From: Verrucomicrobiota bacterium
GTDB taxonomy: Bacteria; Verrucomicrobiota; Verrucomicrobiia; Limisphaerales; UBA1319
Length of the DNA: 64,000 nucleotides
Assembly: GCA_022709905.1 (NCBI GenBank)
Contig: JAKLHY010000016.1
Span: forward strand, 1-64,000
Reading direction: 5' to 3'
Below the pieces are notes generated by a model, which saw only the letters and a program-made list of their open reading frames with translations, searched no databases and was not told the DNA's origin. Below, one piece after another: positions 45,413-54,500 of this stretch. A program made the translations under genes and the position numbers. Within the stretch, counting starts at the first letter, position 1, and each line of letters opens with the position of its first letter.

Positions 45413-46300
45413 TCAGCGTTCCGTCGAACCGCTCGTCGGATGCGCTTCCGGTCGGCCCACAGACGGTACCAAGGCCCCACAGGTTGCGCACTCAAGGCAT
45501 CGGATGCAATTCGAAGCGTTCGCCTTCAAATCGAGCTTAACTCCGGCCGGACACCGGCCCTGGCAGAGATTGCATTCCACACATGCGTCCCTGTCGAACC
45601 GCAGATGAAAGAGGCTGAATCGATTAAACAAGGCCAGGAATCCACCCAAAGGACAGAAAATCCGGCACCAGGGACGATGGACAAAGACGGCGCCAATTAG
45701 GAAGAGACCGAGGATGAAAAGTTTATACCAGCTCATAATCCACCCCTGCCCGGCCAAAACGCTTTTCACTGAGTAATATAGCCCGGACTCCAACGCGCCC
45801 GCCGGACACAATCGGCAGATCGAGATCACCTGGTCGTCAAAGAGAATGCCTTGCCGCCCCCAATACCACGGGAGCCAGAGAACCAGCCCGATGAGCACGA
45901 GATAACGGAGGTTCCCCACCCATCCAGGCAGCTGAATCTTGCGCCTCGAGATCCGTCCCAGAAGATCCTGGAGGAAACCAAAAGGACATGACCAGCCGCA
46001 CACCAGGGAACCCGCCAGCCCCCCCGTCAAAACCAGTACTCCCAATAACATCCACGGGACCGTATTCCAGGTCGGCAGGGTGGCCGCGTAGTTGGCCGCC
46101 AAGCCCACCGGGCAGCCGAAAGCCGACAAGGGACAAGCGTAGCAATGGAAAACACAGGCCGGAACCCCGTGCAACCATCGGCCGACCGGCGCCAGCCAAA
46201 CCGCTAGAAAAGCTGTCTGCACCCATGGACGAAAGCCTTTCAGCATTCGTCCCAGGTCACTCGAGGAGGATCGTTCCGGACACGAAGGCTGGGAATTCAT
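45413..46300 (-). CDS. NapH/YccM-like membrane [4Fe-4S] protein
   Basis: The 295-aa product has several transmembrane helices with cytoplasmic-facing Cys motifs CGWSCPFGFLQD (residue 101) and WCRIFCPLGG (212). A C-terminal ferredoxin module carries CVECNLCQGRCPAG (Cys240/243/246/250) and CIRCLECATC (265/268/271/274). Additional cysteines occur in CVFHCYACPLSAFGCPVG (49-63) and CRLCPAGALESG (162-165). NapH, NosR and YccM relatives pass electrons between quinols and periplasmic enzymes. The partner enzyme here is unknown. The gene converges on selD, 15 bp away, and follows a small membrane-protein gene by about 43 bp. Confidence 0.85.
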   Translation of the reverse strand: MNSQPSCPERSSSSDLGRMLKGFRPWVQTAFLAVWLAPVGRWLHGVPACVFHCYACPLSAFGCPVGLAANYAATLPTWNTVPWMLLGVLVLTGGLAGSLVCGWSCPFGFLQDLLGRISRRKIQLPGWVGNLRYLVLIGLVLWLPWYWGRQGILFDDQVISICRLCPAGALESGLYYSVKSVLAGQGWIMSWYKLFILGLFLIGAVFVHRPWCRIFCPLGGFLALFNRFSLFHLRFDRDACVECNLCQGRCPAGVKLDLKANASNCIRCLECATCGALVPSVGRPEAHPTSGSTER

Positions 46301-46343
46301 GGAGATAAACCGGCCGCCGCCACGGGGCCAAAAGTCACTTCAC

Positions 46344-46706
46344 TCAGGTCGGACAGGCCGCTTTGGCCCGAACATCGATCTTCAAACCGGGCGAGAGCGC
46401 CTTGCCATGCTGCGACGACGAAGGCGGCGAGGGCGGCTGAGGCATCCAGGGCGGAAAGACAAATTCCTGTGAAGGCGCGACGGGCGGAACGGCGCTGATC
46501 CATTTCACACCGCCATGGGCCATGGCCAGATTGATCTGGATTTCGCGCGCGGTCAGGCCCTGCACCGTCTCGACCGGCGTAACACGGCCCAGTCCAAAAC
46601 AAAAAATCAACAGTCCAGCCAGAGCAATAGCTGCCCCCGCGGCCCAGCCCCGAGTCTCGTCAGGCCGTATCGCTCGATGGATGGGGGGTTGTGAGATCCG
46701 GTTCAT
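46344..46706 (-). CDS. Small membrane-anchored hypothetical protein
   Basis: With the ATG at 46706 (a TTG at 46718 is also open) the product is about 120 aa. It has one transmembrane helix (GAAIALAGLLIFCFGLG) and a C-terminal part that would be periplasmic: LTAREIQINLAMAHGGVKWI, then a Pro-rich segment (PPWMPQPPSPPSS) and a final KAACPT. No family is recognised. Its position just before the NapH-like gene suggests one operon and a shared redox role. It is short, and the coding call rests on composition and context. Confidence 0.5.
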   Translation of the reverse strand: MNRISQPPIHRAIRPDETRGWAAGAAIALAGLLIFCFGLGRVTPVETVQGLTAREIQINLAMAHGGVKWISAVPPVAPSQEFVFPPWMPQPPSPPSSSQHGKALSPGLKIDVRAKAACPT

Positions 46707-46780
46707 CGTGAGCTTCAACGGCCGGCATGATGTCCAAAGAATCAGACGCCGACAAGCACGGAGTGATTTGCCTAACGAAG

Positions 46781-47983
46781 CTACACCAATTCAAATGCGA
46801 AGCCCTTCAAATACTCCGTCTCCGGAATGCTGGGGATAATGGGATGATCGGGGGATTGGCTGAAAGTGGCGACACGACGCAGGATTTTGTGGGCATCGAA
46901 CGCCGCCTCGAGAATGATCTGGTGGAACGTTACGGCGTCCACATGATGGGAACAACAGAACGTGGCCAGAATGCCGTTCGGGCGCAGGAGTTTCAGCGCC
47001 CGCAAATGAATCTCCTTGTAGCCGCGTAAGGCATCCGGAACGGAAGCGCGATTGCGAGTGAAGGAAGGGGGATCCAGGATGATCAGGTCGAACTGAGGCA
47101 CAACCTTTTCCCGAGGACCGGAGGCCGTGTGCGCCTTGAGCCAGTCGAAGACGTTGGCCGCCTCAAAGGAACAGACCGAAGCCAGTTCGTTGCGTCGGGC
47201 GTTTTCGGTCGAAGCCGCTACGGCCTCGGGGCTCTGGTCAATGCCATGAACGGACAAGGCGCCGCCGCGCGCCGCGTGCAGGGCAAACCCACCCTGAAAA
47301 CAGAAGCAATCCAAAACCCGGGCGCCACGCGCGTACTCCGCCACCCGCCGGTAATTGAGCTGCTGGTCAAGGTAGAAACCGGTTTTGTGGCCTTCCCGCA
47401 AATCAACCTCGAAACGCAAGCCGTTGATCGTCACCGGCACCGGGCCCTCCAGCGGACCCCGCCAGACTTCATGGCTGTCAGGCAGGCCCTCGAACTTCCG
47501 CGAGGCCATATCGTTGCGCTCCAAGATGACCCGGGGACTGAAGATCTTCTCCAAAACCGATACGATCATCGATTTGCGGCGGTCCATGCCCAGCGCGGAG
47601 GTCTGGATGACGAGAACGTCCTCATACTTGTCCACAATCAGACCGCTCAGAAAGTCGCTCTCGGCATTGACGGCGCGAAAGGACGTGGCGCCGGGAAGAT
47701 AACGAGTCCGGATCGCCAACGCCGATCGGATCCGGTTCTCGAAGAATGTGCCGTCCACCGCCACTCGATCGCGCGCCAGCAGCCGAACCCTGATCTTCGA
47801 GTGGCTGTTGTAAAAACCGATCCCCCAAAAACGATGACGCCGATCCCAGACCTCCACGACATCGCCATCGGCGATTGCCTCGGCCGCCTTCTCGATCGAT
47901 GCGGCGTAGATCCACGGATGCCCGGCGATGATCCTCTCCGTCTCACCCGGCCTGAGAACGACTGTCGGCATGGCGTTGTCCAT
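46781..47983 (-). CDS. RlmI-like class I rRNA methyltransferase
   Basis: RlmI makes 5-methylcytosine in 23S rRNA. The product (about 400 aa) has an N-terminal PUA domain (PTVVLRPGETERIIAGHPWIYAASI), a linker domain (FRAVNAESDFLSGLIVDKYED), and a Rossmann methyltransferase: SAM motif I VLDCFCFQGGFALHAAR, motif DFLIILDPPSF-like (LIILDPPSFTRNR), and the cysteine pair FCCSHHVD near the end. The ATG at 47983 matches the PUA start; the frame remains open to 48112, but the extra residues look unrelated. It is divergent from the PIG-L gene by about 207 bp. Confidence 0.9.
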   Translation of the reverse strand: MDNAMPTVVLRPGETERIIAGHPWIYAASIEKAAEAIADGDVVEVWDRRHRFWGIGFYNSHSKIRVRLLARDRVAVDGTFFENRIRSALAIRTRYLPGATSFRAVNAESDFLSGLIVDKYEDVLVIQTSALGMDRRKSMIVSVLEKIFSPRVILERNDMASRKFEGLPDSHEVWRGPLEGPVPVTINGLRFEVDLREGHKTGFYLDQQLNYRRVAEYARGARVLDCFCFQGGFALHAARGGALSVHGIDQSPEAVAASTENARRNELASVCSFEAANVFDWLKAHTASGPREKVVPQFDLIILDPPSFTRNRASVPDALRGYKEIHLRALKLLRPNGILATFCCSHHVDAVTFHQIILEAAFDAHKILRRVATFSQSPDHPIIPSIPETEYLKGFAFELV

Positions 47984-48190
47984 CTCCGTGTTGTACGTCA
48001 CTCGCCCCGGTCGTGACCAGCCTCGAATGTTCCTCTTGAATGAGATTTTGTCCCAACCGCTTGCCGATCTGTTCGCTCCAAACGATTCATCGGCGGTCGT
48101 CTGACAGATCATCCGGATCCGCTTTTGGCTCGACGTACCGTTCTTTCCCCGGTATCGGAAAGAGATACGTCAACTCAATACAAAGCGTTT

Positions 48191-49003
48191 ATGTCTCAAT
48201 CCATTGCCATCGCTGTCGGGGCTCATCCGGATGATGTTGAATTCTTCATGGCCGGCACCTTGCTCCAACTCAAGCAGGTGGGTTACGAAATCCATTACTT
48301 CACGCTGGCCAACGGATCCTGCGGAAGCCGCGAGTTCGGTCCCGCTCAGCTGAGCCAAATGCGGCGTCGCGAATCGCAAGAGGGCGCGAAAATCCTCGGC
48401 GCTGTCTTTCACTCCAGCCTGGTGAACGACCTCGAGATCTTCTACGATCTCAAAATCCTGCGTCGCGTGGCCGCGATTTTGCGGGAAGTCAAACCGTCCA
48501 TCATCCTGACGCATTCCCCCCAGGATTACATGGAAGATCACATGAACACCTGCCGTCTGGTGGTCAGTGCCGCGTTCATGCTCGGCGCCCCAAACTTCCG
48601 GACTCAACCGCCGCGCGCCGCCGTTTATCAGGATGTCACCCTCTACCACGCCATGCCCCTGAGCCTCACCGATAGCTTGCGCCGAAGGATCATGGTTGGC
48701 GCTTACGTGGATACCTCCGATGTCCACGCGACCAAGCTCGCCGCCCTCTCAGCGCATCGCAGCCAGCAAAATTGGCTCCAGGCCAGCCAGGGCGCAAACT
48801 CCTACCTCAAAGCCATGGAAGACATGGCCCTCGAGCTGGGCCGCGAATCGCGCCGGTTCAAATTCGCCGAAGGCTGGCGCCGCCATCTCTATCAAGGCTA
48901 TTCCCAGTCCGAAATCGATCCGTTGAAAACCGCCCTCGGCAAGCGATACCTCGTCAACCAAGCCTTCGAAAAACAACGATTGGCGGGTCGCATCGCCCCA
49001 TAA
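48191..49003 (+). CDS. PIG-L family N-acetyl deacetylase (LmbE-like)
   Basis: PIG-L proteins are zinc deacetylases acting on N-acetylated sugars and related small molecules. The product is about 270 aa. The zinc and catalytic motif AHPDDVEFFMAGTL lies near residue 10. The second metal ligand is in HSPQDYMEDHMNTCRLV. The segment TLANGSCGSREFGPAQLSQMRRRESQEGAKILGA is characteristic. The ATG at 48191 begins directly before the conserved beta-strand; an ATG at 48125 is also open. The sugar substrate is unknown and no partner deacetylase or thiol-synthesis gene is adjacent. Confidence 0.92.
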   Translation: MSQSIAIAVGAHPDDVEFFMAGTLLQLKQVGYEIHYFTLANGSCGSREFGPAQLSQMRRRESQEGAKILGAVFHSSLVNDLEIFYDLKILRRVAAILREVKPSIILTHSPQDYMEDHMNTCRLVVSAAFMLGAPNFRTQPPRAAVYQDVTLYHAMPLSLTDSLRRRIMVGAYVDTSDVHATKLAALSAHRSQQNWLQASQGANSYLKAMEDMALELGRESRRFKFAEGWRRHLYQGYSQSEIDPLKTALGKRYLVNQAFEKQRLAGRIAP

Positions 49004-49095
49004 TCCGTTCCGAATCCGAACAGCGCTATCAGGAGCTCTTCCCCCGACGCCGGCCTGAATTGCCGATTCCGGTGAGTGACTTCACATGGATTTTC

Positions 49096-49139
49096 GGAGG
49101 GACGAGTTCTACTTCGGAGGGACGAGTTCCACGAGTCCC
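49096..49139 (+). repeat. Dispersed repeat family A, two direct copies
   Basis: GGAGGGACGAGTTCTAC (49096-49112) is followed at once by a full copy starting GGAGGGACGAGTTCCACGAG (49116-49139). The two are spaced 20 bp start to start. They face two or three inverted copies at 49203-49296. Confidence 0.75.
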
Positions 49140-49202
49140 TGGAAAAGCGTCCAGCGCGGTTTTGCGGACGGGAGAAAATGGAGGTTTTTGCGGTGGGAGG
49201 TT

Positions 49203-49296
49203 GGACTCGCGGAGCCCGTCCCTCCCGCCAGCTGGTCTATCCGGTCGGGTCTTGGGACTCGCGGAGCTCGTCCCTCCGGCTAGCTCGTCTCTCCGA
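49203..49296 (-). repeat. Dispersed repeat family A, inverted copies
   Basis: Reverse-orientation copies: GGACTCGCGGAGCCCGTCCC (from 49203), GGGACTCGCGGAGCTCGTCC (from 49254), and a shorter TAGCTCGTCTCTCCGAGG (49281 on). Together with the two direct copies 65 bp away, they could form a large cruciform or a stable RNA hairpin. Confidence 0.75.
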
Positions 49297-49301
49297 GGTT
49301 A

Positions 49302-49757
49302 TCACGCCGGCGAGGCCATGCCATCCAGCGGACGTTTGCAGGCGAAAAGCAAGGTGAGAACGCCGCTCGCCAGTAATCCCCCCATAACACCTATGGCCAT
49401 GTTCAAAGGACGATTGGGCCTCACAGGGCGCAAACCAGGCTCGGCCTGTTCGACAAGCAGCACAGGGGCAGTTACGGGCAGTTGCGAGTCCGCCTTTTCC
49501 CTTTCCAACGTATCGATCCCTTCCATCGCCGCAATTCGTAGCTGGCGCAAGCTCTGCTCTTGGTATTCCCGCGCAATCGTAGTGGCAATTTCTGCCGCTT
49601 CCTTGCGGTCTTCGCTTAAGGCCCGAATCTCAATCAGGGATGTATTCCGATACTGCCGGATTACCAGGCTGCGTCGAAGGATCTGATAGGCTTCTTCGGC
49701 ATAATAATTCTCCTTTCCTTGAGCGACAAATGCTCGGCGCAGGCTGACCTTCCCAAA
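49302..49757 (-). pseudogene. Decayed Wzz/chain-length determinant-like gene fragment
   Basis: Reading the minus strand from 49757 to 49302 without requiring a start codon gives about 150 residues that look like the C-terminal half of a Wzz/GumC-type polysaccharide co-polymerase. It contains YQILRRSLVIRQYRNTSLI and SEDRKEAAEIATTIAREYQE, then APVLLVEQAEPGLRPVRP and a closing membrane helix, NMAIGVMGGLLASGVLTLLF. A TGA at 49758-49760 closes the frame upstream, and no start codon or N-terminal Wzz domain is found within the next 130 bp. It sits between the repeat cluster and a terminator, in a place where no polysaccharide cluster is visible. Confidence 0.65.
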
Positions 49758-49837
49758 TCAGGCAGCATGCGCATCCAAAACTTGAATACCCCCCAGGCTC
49801 CTGCCTCTTGAAAGGCCTCCAGACATTGATCGCGAAA

Positions 49838-49868
49838 TTAAAAAAGCCCCGCCGGTTTTGGGCGGGGC
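49838..49868 (-). terminator. Intrinsic terminator of the Gfo/Idh/MocA gene
   Basis: Read on the minus strand, GCCCCGCC pairs with GGCGGGGC (49846-49868, 8-bp stem, 7-base loop) and is followed directly by a run of T's (A-run 49838-49845 on the plus strand). It lies 29 bp after the stop codon. A textbook rho-independent terminator. Confidence 0.9.
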
Positions 49869-49896
49869 ATTGCGAAGTAAATGTAAGGATCTAGAA

Positions 49897-51309
49897 TCAG
49901 ACGTTCCAACCGGCGCGGTTCTTGCGGCTCACGAATTGGGCCGCCTGCGGCAGGTTGGTGGATTTCATGTTGGGGCCGTCCCATTCCATGCGATAGCCTT
50001 CGCCGACGCGCAGGGCGATGCAGCCCAGCAGGATGATCTCAGTCAAATAAGCGGCGATGTCGAAGTTCGAGTAGGAGGGAGTGCCTTCCTTCATCATCCG
50101 GAACCATTCCTGCATGTGACCGGGCGAGCGCGGAATGGATTGCGGGATGGCCTTGCATGCCTCGTGCTTGTCGCCGGACATGAAGCCTTCCTCGCCTTTG
50201 AGGATCATGTAAAACTGGGCGCCGTAATCATCGGGGGAGAAGATCTTGCCTTTTTCGCCGACGATCAGGGCTCCGCTGCCCGGCATGTTGTCCATGGCAA
50301 TGATCTCTTTACAGATGCCGGCGTCGGGGCGCAACGGTTTGATCTTTTCGCGTTTGCCGGCCCCCGGAGGAACGGGCGTGCCGCTGGGGTTGCCGTCATA
50401 CCACCAGAACTTGAGCGGAGGGAGGCCTTCACGTTCAGGGAACTCGAATCGGATGCGCGAGGTCTCGGGGAAGGTTTCCGGATAAACGCGCGAGGCGAGC
50501 TCGCACTCGACAAGCGTCGGGAAGCCCAGTTTCAGAGCGCGGAACGGCATGTTAACCGTGTGACAGGCCATGTCGCCGAGGGCGCCCGTGCCGAAATCAT
50601 ACCAACCGCGCCAGGCGAAGGTGTGGTAGCAGCCTTGCTTGAAGGGACGCATGGCGGCGGGGCCGAGCCACAGATCCCAATCCAAGGTGGAGGGCACCGG
50701 GTCCGATCCGGCGGGACGGTCATAGCCTTGCGGCCAAACCGGACGATTGGACCAGACATGCAGCTCGAGCGGCTTGCCAATCACGCCGGCATGGATAACT
50801 TCGACCGCGCGGCGCAGGCCGTTCTCGGCGCTGCCCTGGTTGCCCATCTGGGTGGCCAGCTTCTTTTCCTTCGACAACTGCCGCATGATGCGGGCCTCTT
50901 CCACGTTCTGCGTCAGCGGCTTCTGGCAGAAGCAGTGCTTGCCCATCTTCATCGCCCGAATAGCGGCAATCCCATGGTTATGGTCCGGCGTCGACACCGT
51001 GACGGCATCGATGTCCTTGCCCATTTCATCGAGCAACTTCCGGTAATCCTGGTAGCCCTTGGCCTGGGGGAACTGCTTGAGTTTCCGGTCCAGGGTGTTT
51101 TTGTCCACGTCGCAAAGCGCGACGATGTTGCCACCACACTTGGCGGCGTCGCTGCTGTCACTGTCCCCTTTGCCACCGACCCCGATGCAGGCCACGTTGA
51201 TGCGTTCATTGGCGCCCAAAACTTGGCCGACGTAAGGGAAGAAAATAGCGGCAGTGCCCACGCCCATGGAGGTGCGGCTGAGGAATTGACGACGGTTCAT
51301 TGCATTCAT
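49897..51309 (-). CDS. Exported Gfo/Idh/MocA family oxidoreductase
   Basis: The product (about 470 aa from the ATG at 51309; ATG 51300 is equally possible) has a twin-arginine signal, NRRQFLSRTSMGVGTAAIFF. A Rossmann NAD-binding domain follows: INVACIGVGGKG, then ALCDVDKN, VSTPDHNHGIAAIRAMKMGKHCFCQKPLTQN with the catalytic Lys in CQKPL, and MGNQGSAENGLRR. The C-terminal substrate domain includes GYDRPAGSDPVPSTLDWDLWLGPA, common in the large PVC and Bacteroidetes groups. These enzymes oxidise or reduce sugars and cyclitols; the substrate is not evident. The frame stays open to 51441, but that upstream part is not family-like. Confidence 0.93.
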   Translation of the reverse strand: MNAMNRRQFLSRTSMGVGTAAIFFPYVGQVLGANERINVACIGVGGKGDSDSSDAAKCGGNIVALCDVDKNTLDRKLKQFPQAKGYQDYRKLLDEMGKDIDAVTVSTPDHNHGIAAIRAMKMGKHCFCQKPLTQNVEEARIMRQLSKEKKLATQMGNQGSAENGLRRAVEVIHAGVIGKPLELHVWSNRPVWPQGYDRPAGSDPVPSTLDWDLWLGPAAMRPFKQGCYHTFAWRGWYDFGTGALGDMACHTVNMPFRALKLGFPTLVECELASRVYPETFPETSRIRFEFPEREGLPPLKFWWYDGNPSGTPVPPGAGKREKIKPLRPDAGICKEIIAMDNMPGSGALIVGEKGKIFSPDDYGAQFYMILKGEEGFMSGDKHEACKAIPQSIPRSPGHMQEWFRMMKEGTPSYSNFDIAAYLTEIILLGCIALRVGEGYRMEWDGPNMKSTNLPQAAQFVSRKNRAGWNV

Positions 51310-51585
51310 TTTAATTCTCGTTTTAAGTTCGATACGCGATCTGGCGTTGAGCCAATCTTTACAGACTCCCACTTGTTTCAACAAGGCTTTTGTGTGGTTT
51401 GCATCGCATTCGTGAAGGGCCCGATGGCTCATGCCCGGCAACCCCAGCCCTCCACCCTGGGCAGGCTGAAGGGATACCTTTCATGACGAACCCTCCATTG
51501 GGTCGTATTCAAATACTGAACCTGCCCGCCGGGAAATTGATAAATGGCCGGGGCTGATCTCATCCTAATGCGCGGATCCGACATT

Positions 51586-54500
51586 CTACCACCGATAGTA
51601 ACGGTAGGGATTATCGCCCATTGGGAAATCGGTCCGGTAATCCGGGGAGTAATAACCGACATCGGAAGAAACCGCGGCTGTGGAAGTTGGAAATATTTCG
51701 GGACCTGGAGGGGGCGTTGCTTGAGGACCCGAGCGATCGCCGTTCGGTCCGATTGAGACACCAAGCTTGCCGGTAAAGGCAACCGGATGGAAGACCCGGT
51801 TATCCACAGGGAACGTGGCTCCAAGGTTGGCCAATAATTGCGCGGCGGCCCGCGTGGCCCGCCAACGCGTGTAGCGGAAGTAGGTCTTCTCGTCCGCATG
51901 GAAGCAGTCCGGGTCCACCTGGCAGAAGATCGCCACACCTTTGCCGACGGTCTTTCGGCCCATCAGACCGTCAGCCCCAATCTCCGCGCCTGCGCTCAAA
52001 ATCCAAGGCGGAGTGTCCAGGTAGGAACGCCAGCGCAAATCGGACGCGCTGAGTCCCCGGGCTTCAGGCCACGCGGGCGGAGACAGCGACCCGGCGAAAC
52101 GGGCTGGCGCCGGTTTCAGACTGGTGCCGAGTCCTCCGTCCGTTTGTGCGCACGGCAAAAAGAACGCCTGGCCGCCTTGTTCCAGGTAGGCGGTGAGCGC
52201 CGGGACGTCAACCGAGGCATCGGAGCCGATGAGCACCAGCCCGGCGTCCGTGTCCAGTGTGTCTGATTTCTGGTAACTCACTCCAATTCTATCGAGCCAT
52301 GTTGCGCCCGACGCACCGCCGAGATACACGGCCTTGCTGATCCGTGGCAACAACGGGGCGTGAAACGCGTAATCGAGGACACGACCAGCCACTTGCCGCG
52401 CGGCGGGATCCAGGGCCGAGTGATCCTCCAAATCCAGGGTGCAGACGACCAACCGGCCTTGTCCGTAGTCCAACTCCATCAGGGGTGTGTAGGCCAAGTC
52501 GAATTCGCATTCCAGCAGGGGACGCCAGCCGCTGCGATGGGGCTTCTCGATGGCCGCGCTGCTCACCCCGCCGCGATTGCCCCAGTGCCACCCGGCGTAG
52601 GGCTGATCCCGTTCGTTCCCTCGGAGGTAATCGCCGGCATATTCGGGGTAGGCCTCAATCAGAGTGCTGTTGCCCGTCCAGTCGCGGAGGTCTTCCGGGT
52701 GCAGATTGTAGAATGGGCAGTATTGAGTGGCGGAAGGGATGGGGAAGACGCGTCGGGCCACCTTCGGGCAGACGCGCCAGCCAAGCGCCCGGGCCAACCA
52801 TTCCGGGTCCTGGGCACAGAGCAAAGCCCGGCCACCAGCCCGCACATAGGGCTCGAGCTTCGCAGCCACCGCCGTGTTATCCTTCAAGGCATTGCGGCCG
52901 ATCACCACCAGCGGGACTGCCGCTCCATTCCAGGACTGCGTCTGATAACCCAGGTTTGTCAACATCCTGCCGGTCGCGCCCTCAGGATCCACGATCGCGA
53001 TCTGACCGCCGCCCTTCTTGTCTTCGCCAAATATGCGAAATGCGAAAGCATCCTGGTGTGTCGTCCCGCCGATCCTGGCTTCCAGGATCAGTTGGCCGTC
53101 CGACTTGCCTCCGGCTTCTACTGCGGGGGCGATTACCTGGAAGGGAATGAATCGAATCTCCGAAACCGCCAGGCTGCCATGGAGCTGCCCCTCGTCTGTT
53201 TGTTTGCCGCCGACCGCGGCGGTCCAGGTGGCCGTGAAATTCTGTGGCTGGCGGGTATCATTGATCAGGATGATCTGCTTTCCGATCTTTTGGCCGGGGC
53301 TAAAGTGATGATCCTTCGCGCTGTAGGCCCCGGCGGGACCTGCAATCCACGCGAGCGTCGAGCCGTTGACTTCCTTGAGCGCGTCTTGCATCCAAGACCA
53401 AGTGCGAAGGCCGCCCGGCAGACCCGCCGTCCGCCAACTGCGCCACGTATTGACGCGGAACAGGCGCTGGATTTTGTGGTTGTTGGCGTACTCATCCAGC
53501 CGGTTCTCGGAGCTTTCGTAAAGCATGCCGCCGCGGAACAGGTTATGGAGGAATTCGCGGTACTTGGATTCCTCCGCCGCATAAGCCGCCGACCCAAAAT
53601 AGATGGCGGCGAATTCCGTCAGCAAGGGTTCGCTGGTGATGTTGCTCTCAAATCCATGGCGCCCGCGCCGGAACGTGCAGTCCATGGGGGTGCCGAACTC
53701 GACCATTGAAATTGGCATCTCGCCGTTTTCGGCCCAGGCACTGAGCCAGTCCTCGCGTTCCTGGAGCGGGAGGAGGTTCAGATAACAGTTCATCGTGTAG
53801 AGGTCTCCGGTGTAGGCTCCGGCGTGGCTGTAATAAGCTCGGGTCGGGTCAAGCTTCCGGAGACCGTCGAACATCTCCCTGCCGTAAACCATAAGTCGCT
53901 GCCAGCGCTCGTCGGCCTGTCCCCAGCCACGGCGGCCGATCAGACGTGGATCGGCGTCCACGGCGTTGTTGAAGAAATTGAAGCCGGCAATCCACATGAC
54001 CACGGAGGGATGGTTGCGGTAATGGCGCATCCACACGGCAGCCCGGTCGAGGGCGCGCTGCCGGTTCTGGTCCCAGCGGGTCTGTCCCCTGGCGTTCATC
54101 AGATACTTGTTGGCATTCAGGATATACTGGGCGACCAGGTATCCCTTGCGATCGGCATCGTCGAGATTTCGTTCCGAGTCAGAGGCATCGCCACGGGTGT
54201 CCACGGTCTCCGATCCCATCTCGGAGAAGATGTCTCCCACCTGCATGCGTGGCCCATAATAAAAGCAGGGCTGACGCAGGCGGATCACCGTGCCATTAAG
54301 ATAGAATTGTCGGCCTTCGATCCAAAACTCCCGGAATCCGAAGATCTGGTCATACTCGTCATCGAGGCCCTCGGCTTTTACTTTGAGCCGAAGGGTATAG
54401 TGATTGGGCTGACCGACATCCCAGAGGCGCGGATCGGCCCAAGGCCATGAAAGAACAAGCGTCTGGGTTTCCTTGGCCTCCACCACCGCCTTCGCCGTGT

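Noticed and set aside
49858..51486. Long plus-strand open frame across the Gfo/Idh/MocA gene
   Set aside because: Antisense to a clear Tat-exported oxidoreductase. The product shows no recognisable motif, and the frame also spans the terminator of that gene.
52360..53709. Plus-strand open frame across the GH2-like gene
   Set aside because: Antisense of a gene with clear GH2 features; composition is typical of an antisense reading.
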